DNA of 39,798 nucleotides from the NCBI GenBank assembly GCA_043802925.1, contig JAZDKP010000202.1:1-39798 (forward strand). Reading direction: 5' to 3'. Within the stretch, counting starts at the first letter, position 1. Every line of letters starts with the position of its first letter. Positions 9,201-17,900 of this stretch are shown one piece after another. The notes beneath the pieces were generated by a model that had not been told where the DNA came from, searched no databases, and saw nothing but the letters and a program-made list of their open reading frames with translations. The position numbers and the translations under genes are program-made. The stretch comes from JAZDKP01 sp043802925. Its GTDB lineage: Bacteria; Fibrobacterota; OXYB2-FULL-49-7; JAEUSG01.

Positions 9201-11603
9201 CGTGACCGGGTAGGCAACCGTGCTGCCATTAAGGCCGGGCTGTGATTCGAGCGAAAGGATGCGCTGTGTGTCGTAGCCCCAGTTGATTTGAATGGTATCG
9301 CGTTTGACGGAACCCCATTCATTGGTATAGGAAAGCACGAGAACATCCAGGGCCCCGGAGGCGTAGCTCCGGATGCCGAAGCGGGTGGCGTTGACGGGTG
9401 TGTTACCGTTCAGTTGCCAGGTTGCACTCTGGTTGCCGAGGTATTTGATACCCGAAGCATTGGAATCGAACATCATGCTGAAAAAGGAGAGGGAATCCCC
9501 GAGGTTGGGATAGTAGGTCAGGTTATTGTTTTGGGTCGGATAGTTGGCCTCAATCAGGCCGGTGTTGCCGCCATAGTTGGTGTCGAAGATGGCGGTCACG
9601 TCCACCGTATCGTATTCCGTGGTGTCGAGGATGATGAGACGGAACGAATAGGAGAAACCCGCGGAATCGATGACGAGGAGGCCTGAATCACTCTGTGATG
9701 AATTTCCGGCGGGCAGGGTGAGGTTTGTGAGCGTGCGGCGGGGGCTGGTGCCGGTGAATATGTCTTCAAGCTGGGTATTGTAGAGCGTAAAGCCCGAGAT
9801 GGACCAATGTGCGTTCAGCGGGCGTATGCTGTTGCGGTTGGAAATGGAGCGCGCGTAAAAGGCTTGCGTGTAAGCGGCTAACTGGGCCCGGTTGCCGGTG
9901 ACGACCCACGGGGTGTCAATGAATGTGGCGCGGGAGGTTGTGTCGTTGTCGATGATGATACGGACGACCTGCTCGGGTGTGGAAGAGTCCGCGGCCGAGA
10001 AGAGGAGATAGTCGGAATAGAGGGTGTTAAAAATCTTGAACCCGATTTTGAGGCTGCAGGTCGCCCCTAAATTGTAGGGGACGGTCACGCCCACAAGTTT
10101 GTTTTGGCCTGAATCGACGGCGCTGTTGAATATGGGCGCGGTCCACCCGCTGATCGGTTGAAAATTCCAGCCAGAATTCACAGAAGTAAACTTGAACGAA
10201 TCCGTGGAAACCTGCTTGAGCAGGGCATACATCATGTGATCCGGATAAACAGCAGGCGTGCTGAAGCCGTATCGCAGGGAAATGACCTTGGTGCCGAAGC
10301 TGTCGGGTGGAACGGTGGAATCGGCGCGGACGGAAAGAAAGAGCCCGGCAATGCTGGTCTTGGCACGGATCAGGTTTTTTGGCAGGGGTTTTTCAACAAG
10401 GGAATCCTTGACGTCTTTATAAGTGACGTAAGAATAATAGGTCGGATTGTCGGTCTTGCTCAGGTTGACAGGGATAAAGTTTGATGTGTTGTAAATGTCC
10501 GGGACGTGAAGGGCCACGGTGATTTGATACGTGATTTCGATAATCCGGTTGACGCGCAGAGTGTCAAGCGCGAAATTGAGTCGCTGGAGGCCTCCGACAT
10601 TGTCGACCGTGAAACCGGTGGGCACCTCATAACCGGGGCCTGTGGTCGCGACATAAGAGCCTGTGACATAATGGATGTTGGGTCCTAAAACGTCGCGAAG
10701 CATGGGCGCGCCCGGGGTCAGGCTGATGGCCGCTACGCCAGAGATGGTTTGGCCGATTTGATAGAAAATGGCATCGAGATCCGCACCCGTGGCGGAATAG
10801 GCCCAAAGACCATGCCCCTGTCGGGCGATGCGCTTAAGATGGGTCGAGTCGATATAAGACCCCAAATTTACTGTATAGATTTTAAAATCCAGCCCTGTGG
10901 CGGAGAGGGAGTCGATGATTTTTACTACAGAGTCAACGGCTTTTTGTTTTGTATTTCCGAGGTTCGGCATTCCGGCTTTCCAGTAGCCGCCATAACTGCC
11001 TGACGCGTTGTCTTCTCCATCCGTCAGCATGACAATGACCGGCATTACATTGGAGCGGTGGTTTTGTGCGAGATACCGGACCGCCTTCAGAACGCCGACA
11101 TAGGAGGCTGTTCCCTGGTATGTGACACCATGAACGGTCTCCTTACCGTTGATATTCGTATCCATTCTGGCTTTGGCAAGAGGAAAAAGATTGGTAAATC
11201 CCTGCGGCGTATCTACGAGTGCACAGAACCGCATGTGTGCGACCCTGTCATTGGAATGTAACGTGCTATCCACGAAATTGACGCTGGCATTATAGGTCCC
11301 TTGAATTCTACTGATCGGAGGTATCCAGTCCCGTGTACCGGGATTTCGCGTTGACATGGAACCGCTGTTATCGGTTAGAATCACGACGTCGAGAGCCTGC
11401 CCTATGGTAGCGGAGTCATTGCTGGCATAGGCGCGGAGCGTGCAGGTGGCAACGGACGGGTTGGGGCCGCCCTCGTGGTAGATGATGGACGGGCCGAGGG
11501 TATGCGTCACCCAGACCTGCGGGATGGTGTCGGCGGAGGTGATATTGATAAAAAGCAATAACGCAAAAATGAAAAGGATCGGGGTTTTAATGTTTTTTTT
11601 CAT
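3201..11603 (-). CDS. Giant exported von Willebrand factor A domain protein with three tandem modules
   Basis: 2,800 aa. The ATG at 11603 is preceded by AAGGGGG with about 7-bp spacing and opens a Sec signal peptide (MKKNIKTPILFIFALLLFIN, cleavage near residue 24). The open frame extends 27 codons further upstream without signal-like sequence. Residues about 70-285 form a vWA domain with a complete MIDAS: D78-x-S80-x-S82 (DNSGS), a GT near residue 164, and TDGED at 194-198. It therefore probably binds a metal-dependent protein ligand. Residues about 540-1,985 are three tandem ~480-aa modules rich in beta-strand/Ig-like sequence. Further Ig-like segments (GNIVTHPARL, RFGNLIPSDN) follow. The C-terminal ~160 aa resembles a FlgD-like Ig tail (EVTIFDLLGNLVATP then NSKGRLVAPGGYLVQQYIRT), as on surface or type IX secreted proteins of the FCB group. 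It is divergent from the 4,674-aa protein. Likely a cell-surface or extracellular adhesin/fibre; ligand unknown. Confidence 0.82.
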   Translation of the reverse strand: MKKNIKTPILFIFALLLFINITSADTIPQVWVTHTLGPSIIYHEGGPNPSVATCTLRAYASNDSATIGQALDVVILTDNSGSMSTRNPGTRDWIPPISRIQGTYNASVNFVDSTLHSNDRVAHMRFCALVDTPQGFTNLFPLAKARMDTNINGKETVHGVTYQGTASYVGVLKAVRYLAQNHRSNVMPVIVMLTDGEDNASGSYGGYWKAGMPNLGNTKQKAVDSVVKIIDSLSATGLDFKIYTVNLGSYIDSTHLKRIARQGHGLWAYSATGADLDAIFYQIGQTISGVAAISLTPGAPMLRDVLGPNIHYVTGSYVATTGPGYEVPTGFTVDNVGGLQRLNFALDTLRVNRIIEITYQITVALHVPDIYNTSNFIPVNLSKTDNPTYYSYVTYKDVKDSLVEKPLPKNLIRAKTSIAGLFLSVRADSTVPPDSFGTKVISLRYGFSTPAVYPDHMMYALLKQVSTDSFKFTSVNSGWNFQPISGWTAPIFNSAVDSGQNKLVGVTVPYNLGATCSLKIGFKIFNTLYSDYLLFSAADSSTPEQVVRIIIDNDTTSRATFIDTPWVVTGNRAQLAAYTQAFYARSISNRNSIRPLNAHWSISGFTLYNTQLEDIFTGTSPRRTLTNLTLPAGNSSQSDSGLLVIDSAGFSYSFRLIILDTTEYDTVDVTAIFDTNYGGNTGLIEANYPTQNNNLTYYPNLGDSLSFFSMMFDSNASGIKYLGNQSATWQLNGNTPVNATRFGIRSYASGALDVLVLSYTNEWGSVKRDTIQINWGYDTQRILSLESQPGLNGSTVAYPVTSVVVPNTADTVWGIYAVIRDEYGNCVDNGANSPSVRWLASTSAALDYINIPTDTTSIGFIDRDSTPALPLVFHLKAYGINYSGILGQVDSVLVTVANYTYTKLEIYAGQPIQGYYAGDLIPRDTVIRLSCDMEGNFQARALHDGTLYDTVSVIWSVDDASLFQSGDFPFYSTDVIVAPLAPIVFNRLIAAYVKAAGDTLRDTLRFLVANPVLTSLSLDTVNTPTPLHTLELWGNRDQLRALRIPLFANAVYNCPGTAASTVPALWHSASVPTAPWFRDQLDTTANLLSLDLSRMPTTNGSHSFNGTINIQYGSKSDNITFILHDTTDYDTLKYFVVDTSNYSGRPDAYPTFQDLINNTGERKEFTLEAGQSLTFYPLLFDAKLPGPTPKLIGNDLAKFEVHRTALGTVLDTQGLSYRITGTRAYVSDTIIVRYPGTTRLLSEAEYPLMFPGDTQTLIIHWQTATSETRMVITSANVQDTTYRISGDTLSMPMALNRDTVYAMIFDPYGNPVSQVIPDVTLWDVSDSTYLSLPAVITHQGTIVKKGVPAAATVYQLIATLPASTYLGGRTSPSYPLRDTIYVRVGSFDYTDIRLLTDNNPDSLATTLGPRIAGNNAVLTTADTLVFRACDDAASFKAQVYDNSTASWVNTTVSWTYNGAASSGTVAPMSASALDTLRAVFTLSSTASLTAAVRFHVQGDYVSRVWLEPGSDRFLVIIDTTHHDTTITLSALGRSTCGTDNSLVVSWTSYGFTKPLWRDSMAARLLAPQQSKLLQFADMPHSGYNQSDSGTIKIRYYNAVLGDTLKDSLKLIIRDITDYDTARAMIILPDSAYRNAADKDGLYDGYRSWSPDSAYAGDSLALTSLLFDFKAFGEKFLGAGSAPGSNAQTFWYYNGAESWGPTFTHTRNTPGIDTLEVIYKGNNGDTLFIKSFYINWTFGRARMMRIESAPGVVGGRTPNDVMDPITFGPSKMRDTVYAVVRDEFNNFISNEPLKWSMKPDGYITYFDIPTASVSQGALYNKSKPGATLEFDFIARLDRNVVIAGVATPDVQRDTVKVVVVQYDFIDLRILADVSRSPVRDTGSHTYAVSEDIPKTQVLFLTALQDTVTLKAQMQRDSDSGWMSQSINWRVTNAACVADSSFPRSQNVTLAPVSSLARDTLVAWINTGSRVLYDTIFFTVDLPWVDSVVLVYGTTSVIAGDTFPFSIIMFDKDGNIVTHPARLPDGFRITTNGQTLYIGNGYTSWIVNGSRDLNTDFDSNGVAVHRLVNYTAGLNQITIDITYPINGRDTTFSKTITLNVATAEPDSIVVLRDKDNTPAVLDTLSTFGDITLTGIYYRVEMYDRFGNLIPSDNLFYNAIRIAAQGGVLDTARFSHVGGNKIGYSAAGNEKGGLGTIVISYPAPGDTLRYGFGIVIIPLTRFVRLATYEWVADTANRVDIEAKLRTVLGLEPDTVVARDTSTASHNQKYLNALNAAGYKPYRDGYLDYLTLTFTDSFNLTENIILRVAFDTIVDGRPDSVVWMDSSRALQRLVPLDTLAGAPAGFHKRYALWLKPHALDIGKDSPFETGLLPVITFSNDSIRYRNLAEQRPVLLGDGSATYTLPVSLIHDSAAPVIAEFQLQNNACNPNNPNNTVLISFSEPVAFPAGLFSDFKLLKGLTLENNGHADSLFMADAISKGERIDRVFDPMPAWNYANEPTKMMTCWLMLNSNTQNTFRPNVSLLRFSVDPFNLEFTDMAGNKACGAANRPLVLTNDNSVAVHICDVSGNTVVSRYESAQFSWSPSTDGSTSKPKPDFPYFGFTVNLSWLMDSKERNTVLNDSVFIGGNRFVLCDFNPAVPFIVTEVTIFDLLGNLVATPATNKSLKASFTVDDIRKYKNSAADTGYQNLTVIDTNFSGMTLNDIKRYYTISEHRTGTHDPDTLRPIYPPTLTLGYDYLYEKSAANLAGMETRDIPVPAWNCLNSKGRLVAPGGYLVQQYIRTGGTNTEVSRKLIVTSGNKPQSF
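5651..9975 (-). repeat. Three tandem ~480-aa protein modules inside the vWA giant gene
   Basis: Modules at about 8566-9975, 7093-8565 and 5651-7092 share a common order of motifs. Each has a middle D(I/T)T(E/D)YDT linker (at about 9610, 8218 and 6748), then a SxxFFD/LLFD segment, and then a DTVYA-type strand followed by D(E/P)(Y/F)(G/N)N (IRDEYGN, IFDPYGN, VRDEFNN). Module ends align as FLVANPVLTSLSLD, FHVQGDYVSRVWLE and FTVDLPWVDSVVLV. DNA identity is low, so the duplications are old. Boundaries are approximate. Confidence 0.65.
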
Positions 11604-11949
11604 AACCGGCCCCCTTGGACTGTTGGAATGAGATACATACCATAATATATACATTTTTCGTTTCATATAAAAATAAATTTTCATTTCTGTTCTTTTAGTC
11701 GTCAGGTTAATCGCTTGAGTTCATTTTTTGTGATCAATATCACACTTTTCTTTGTTCAAACAACCTCATTCTTTTTGAACTTTCCGATACAAAACAGATA
11801 CTAATGATTGTCGCTATGGATGCAAAAATCATAAAATATACAAATAAAGAATGCTTTGACTTATTATTTGACTTATTATATGTAATGGTATATTTTTATA
11901 AGTATAATATATATGAATAATACAATATCAAAAATTTGCAGGGGCGATA
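11604..11949. promoter_or_regulatory. Shared 346-bp divergent promoter region of the two giant genes
   Basis: No gene is seen here; the region is strongly AT-rich, unlike the gene bodies. It holds a 13-bp direct repeat TTTGACTTATTAT (11855-11867 and 11867-11879, period 12). The second copy provides a TTGACT -35 (11868-11873) followed after 17 bp by TATTTT (11891-11896). A TATAAT lies at 11903-11908. These are candidate rightward promoter elements. Leftward, TATATATTATGG-type sequence near 11640-11650 could serve as the -10 for the vWA gene. Ribosome sites AAGGGGG (leftward) and AGGGG (rightward, 11940-11944) bound the region. Coordinated regulation is plausible, but no regulator site is identified. 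Confidence 0.5.
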
Positions 11950-14900
11950 ATGATGAAAAAGACTAAATTTAATTTGTCTTTTATTGGATATTCAAAGCGA
12001 ATTTTATTTTTATTTCCGATTATTTCGCTCATGGCAGTCACCTCACTTCAAGCTGGTACATTTAACACAACAAACACATTTCTCTCTACGAGAGATGGGG
12101 GAACGGGGGGGGGGGCCGGCATCGGCCTCCCCTTGCTGGCTGCCATCACGTTTTTTGCAGCAACACGTGAAGCGTCGGCCACCATCCGCCATGTAGGTTC
12201 CGGTCAAACCTACACGACCATCAGCGCGGGCGCCGCAGCGATGGTGGATGGCGACACCCTGTACATCCACAACGGGACCTATAACACTGCCAGCGACAGG
12301 GGTATTGGCTTTGATACAAAAAAGAACCTATGGATAATCGGAGAATCCATGTACGGCACCATCATGGATTGCCAGAACGCGAATTACGCTTTTTACATTT
12401 CCGGCGCCGCGACGGCGTGCGACTCCATCTATTTCAGGAACTTCACCATTAAAAATACCAGGGCCGGCGCTGCGGCCATATCGGGCGGCGGTGCTTCCTA
12501 TTTGAATTCGCACATCAATTTCGCCTGGATGAAGTTTGACCATTGCGTAAACACCGCGAACCCCGGCTATGGCGGAGCAATCGATTTCAACTACTTTTAC
12601 AAAAAAAACACCATCGACTCCTGTTATTTCCTCGCCTGCTCCCTCACCGCCTCCGGCACGGGCGGCGCCCTCGGCCTGACCGTTAACGGCGCTGGCACCA
12701 CCTGTACCCTTACGGTCACGAACAGCGTGTTCAAGAACTGTTATTCCGCCGGCTCAGGCGGCGTGGCCGGTGAGACAGGCGACGGCAACCCCCATGTTTT
12801 CACATTCAAACGGTGCAAATTCTTAGGCAACCGGGCCGCTGTGTACGGCGGCGCCATTGCCGCTGTGGGCGGGAACGGCGGCTGGACCCTAAACGCGGGC
12901 GGTTCCGCCGCTGACCAGTGCGACTTCATTGGCAACACCGCGGGCACCAGCCAACAGCAGGAATACAACAGCAGCGCCCAGACCCCTACCTCAGAATACT
13001 GCTACTGGAACAACGGTGTTGCGCCGGCTAACCCGGGTGACGTCAACATTACTGTCACCAACATCGCCACCACCCAGCTGGCCTGGAGCTACTTCCCGCA
13101 GGTCTATACAAAGGCCGCGGGCACCAACTCCTACAACATCGGCACGCAGACCAATATCAACGTCACCGCGTCCTCGGTCAGCGGGACCGGCCCCTGGATC
13201 GTTCAGCTCGGGACCACGGACCTGTCGCGCACCTTTGCCAACGACTGCTTCACGGATTCACTCGGCATCCAGTGGAAAATCACGGCTGTCGACGACGGCG
13301 CGGACCAGGTCACGGTCACCAACAGCGAGTATTATTCGTCCGCAAGCTTTGCACCCGTGACCGCGGGCGGCAGGCAGGCCACGGTGGGACGGTGGTACAA
13401 CACGCTGAACACCTGGCAGGCCGCGCGCGCCGGGGACCTGGTCACGGACACGCGCAAGGAAAAAGGCGTGTGCTACAACGACGGCGTCATGGACGACACG
13501 CTTCTTTTCACGGGCTCCACGGTCAACGCGTCGTACTACTTCTGGCTTACCGTGGCCGCGGGCGAGCGGCACAACGGCACAATCGCGGGTTCGGGGTTCA
13601 CCCTCAACCCCACAGCGTCCAACGCGGTGATTCGTTCGGCCCTCAAATACACGGTCATTGAATGGCTCAAGATAACGGGCTGGGGTGCCAGTTCAGCGGC
13701 CAAGAGCGCCATCAGCATCGAGGCAGTCAAGGACACGGTGCGGAACTGCCTGATTTACAGCGATGTCACAGGCAATGGCGGCGTTGCCCTCAGTGCCTCG
13801 TCCGATACCACGTATATTAACAACAACATCATCTACAACGTGACGGGCTATGGCATCCAGTCGGGCAGCGGTTCGCTTAAAATAAACAGGATTTACAACA
13901 ACACCATTTATGGCGCAACGACCTACGGCGTCTACAAGCCAACAGGGACAGAGGGCTGTTATTTCAAAAACAACATCGTCATGAACTCGGCGACCGACAT
14001 CAGCCCCGGGAGCGGCTGGACCGCCACCACCGGAACTTACTGCAACATCAGTTCGGACGCGACGGCAACCGGAACGGGCAGCCTGACGAGCAAGACCGAC
14101 GCCAATCTCGCTTTTATTTCCACAACAGCGGGTGATTTTCATCTGCTGAGTTCATCCATTGCCGTCAACGTCGGCACGGACCTTTCCGCCGGCTTCACCA
14201 GGGACATTGACGACACTATCCGCCAGTACAATGTCTGGGACATCGGCGCGGACGAAATCGCGCAGTTCATCGGTCAAAAGCGCCACGTGGGCGCGGGACA
14301 GACCTACACGACCATCAGCGCGGGCGCCGCGGCCCTGCAAAACGGCGACACCCTGTACATCCACAACGGGACCTACAACACCGCCAGCGACAGGGGCATT
14401 ACCATCAGCGCCAGGAAAAAAATCTGGATCATCGGCGAATCCATGAACAACGTCATCATGGATTGCCAGGACGCGAACTACGCCTTTTACATTAACGGCA
14501 CCGGGGGGGTGTTTTGTGACTCCTTTTATTTCCGGAATTTCACGATTAAAAACGGCCGTACGGCCATTCAATATCGCGGGGGGGCGATATCCGGCGGAGG
14601 TTCTTCCGCGAACAACCAGCATATCAATTTCTCCAACATGAAATTTGACCATTGCGTCAATACGGCCTACTCCGGGGGTGCCATTGATTTTAGCTACCTC
14701 CAGAAAACCTGCTATGTTGACACCTGCTTCTTCTCCGCCTGTTCCGCAAACGGTGCCAGCGGTTCAGGCGGGGCAATCTTCATGACCTCCACCGATACCG
14801 TTATTGCCCGCAACACCATCTTTAAAAACTGTTACGCAAAGGGCAGCGGCGGGGCCATTGTCTTTCCTTCGGTCGCCGGTGCGGCCCGGTTGATTTTACA

Positions 14901-17900
14901 GCGCTGCAAATTCCTGGGCAACCGCGCCGACGGCTATGGCGGCGCCATTTACGGCAGTGGCAATAATGGCGCGTATACGGTCGGCGGTTCCGCGGCCGAC
15001 CAGTGCGATTTTATCGGGAATACCGCGGCGAACAGTTCCCAGCATATTTACCGCAGCACCATTACCATTGCCGCTGAGTACAACTACTGGAACAGCGGCG
15101 GTGCGCCTGCCAACCCGGCGGACGCCAATTTCGCCATCACGAATTCCGGCACCACGCAGCTGCCCTGGAGCTATTTTCCACAGGTCTGGACAAAGGCCGC
15201 GGGCACCAATGCCTACAACATCGGCACGCAGACCAGTATCAACGTCTCCGCCGCCTCGGTCAGCGGGACCGGCCCCTGGACCGTCCAGCTGGGCACCACG
15301 GACCTGTCGCGCACGTTCGCCAATGACCTCTTTACGGATTCGCTCGGCGTCCAGTGGAAAGTCGTCACGGTCAACGACGGCACGGACCAGATTACGGTCA
15401 CCAACAGCGAGTATTTTTCATCCGCAAGCTTTTCGCCCGTCGCAACGGGCAGCAAGCAGGCCACGGTGGGACGGTGGTATTCCACGCTCCAGTCGTGGGA
15501 AACCGCGCGCGAGGGCGACTTGGTGGCTGAAACGCGCCTCGAAAAAGGCGTGTGTTACAAAGACGGGGCGTTGACCGGCACCTTGACAATTGACGGTTCC
15601 ACGACCAATGCAAGCTATTACATGTGGCTGACCGTGGGGCCCGGCGAGCGGCATAACGGCACAGCCGGGACCGGGGTTGTCCTCAATCCTTCGGGGACCG
15701 GTACCGTCATCTCCATTGCCGACCCGTACACTGTTGTCGCATGGCTCGAAATCACGGACTGGGGCGGAGGCGGATTTAACACCAATGCCATTGTCATGGG
15801 CGATGCTGGCGCTGTCAATTCCACGGTACGCTATTGCATCCTCCACGATGAAGTGCTTAACAATAGTGGCTCAGCAATCAGCATCTCCAGGGACGGTTGT
15901 AATATTTACCGGAACCTCATCTACGAAACCGGCACCCCGACCATGAGCTGCGGTATAAGTGGGAGCGGGTACGTCAATTTCAACGTCATCAACAATACGA
16001 TATACAACGTCGTGAAGGGTATTTACCGGGACTATAACGGTGTCAAAGGCCCCTGGTACAATAACATTGTCATGGGAAGCACCACCGCCAACTTCACCAA
16101 CATGGCCAGCGCCACGGGCGGCTACTACCTTACCGACGACGCCACGGCCCCGGGCTCAAACAACGTGACCGGAAAAACCGCCTCCAGCCAGTTCCTGTCC
16201 GTATCCGGTATCTACGACCTGCACCTCAAGAACGGCGCGGATGCCATCGACTACGGTTACACCGCGGGATCGCCCTATGACGTCGATGTCGACAGCGCGG
16301 GGATGCTAAACGCCTGGGACATTGGCGCGGATGAAAAGCCCTGCCCCACCTACGCGACCGCCTTCCAGGCCGGTACCCACAGCTACACCATTGGCACGCT
16401 CACGCCCGTGAACGTGACGGTCGCGTCTGTGACCGGCAGCGGCCCCTGGACCATCGCTTTCAGCAACGCGCCCGGCCTGTCGCGCATTTTCGTAAACGAC
16501 TGCTTTACCGACGACGTCTGTGTGCAGGGCAAATGGAAAATTACCTCCGTGGACACTGCGGCCAAGCAGATTACCGTGACCAACAGCGAGTACAGCGGCA
16601 CGCCCTCGCCCTCGGGCCTGAACGGCGCCACGGTGGGCCGGTGGTACGGCACGCTGCAGGCGTGGGAGACCGCGCGGCAGGGCGACCTGGTCACGGATCA
16701 GCGGGTCGAAAATGGAATTTGCTACAACGACGGCGTTTTTACGAGCGGTCTTACCATCGACGGCTCGACCGCCAACAGCAGTTATTACATGTGGCTGACC
16801 GTGCCGCCCGGGGAACGGCATACCGGCAAGGCCGGCACCGGCGCGCGGATAAGACTCGACGCCGGGGGCACGCTGATAACCGTTATTGACCCCTATGTGA
16901 AAGTGGAGTGGCTTGAACTGGACGGCACGCACACCAGCGGTTATACCCATGGCCTTCAAATTATTTACCTTAGCTCACCCGCCGAAAACGTTACCGCAAG
17001 CAACCTTATCATCCATGATATGAGCTACGAAGGGATTACCATTGGCGACTATGTGTCCAATACGAAAATAATAAACTGCGTTCTATATAATATGTTTACG
17101 TATGATGGTACAGGTTCCTATGGGGCCATTACGATCTCCGCGCCGGGCACTTCCGAAAACGTTTATATCTACAACACCACCATTTATAACTCCGGCGAAA
17201 ACCGGTCGGGCATCGGTATTAATGCCACCTACCAGGCGAGCTGGACCTGGGACATCCGCAATACCATTTGCGCGCGGAACAGCGGCACGGACTTTGGCGC
17301 CAACCTTGTGATGGCCGGTACCACGGGCTATAACATTTCGTCCGACGCCTCCGCGACCGGCACCGGCTCGCTGACCGGCAAAACGGACGCGAACCTCAAG
17401 TTCGTATCGACCACCGGCGGAAATTTCCACCTCAAGGTCGGTTCTGTTGCCTTGAACGCGGGTACCAACCTCTCGTCGATTTTCACCACCGACATCGACG
17501 ACACGATCCGCCAATACGGTCCCTGGGACGCGGGCGCGGACGAGGCGTGCAACTTCATCCCCGCGAATTTTCTCACCATCAACGTGACGGGCGTGGACAC
17601 GGCGGCCATTGCCTACAACATGCAAGACAGCTGCAACCAGATTTCCGGTGATACTACGGGCATTGACAGTGTTCTCATTTACGCGCATCTCGATTCCAAT
17701 ACCCTGGCCACAAGCTACAAGACCCTGGCGCCCTCCGATGTGAACACGCGCGCATTCGCCGAGGGCTGCCCCTTTGACTCCATCACGGGGCTCGCGCCGG
17801 GGGCGCGCTATTTCATCGGTGTGGCCACCAAAAGCGCAACCAGCGACATCTCCAATTCCATCCGCATCCGGGCGCAGTACACACGGCCCCAGAACCCTCT

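Noticed and set aside
3201..11684. Start of the vWA protein at 11684
   Set aside because: The extra 27 residues precede a textbook signal peptide and include the ribosome site of ATG 11603.
14503..14584. Two 7-G runs in the second beta-helix segment as additional phase-variation sites
   Set aside because: Length 7 is not exceptional in GC-rich coding DNA, and they lie deep inside the gene.
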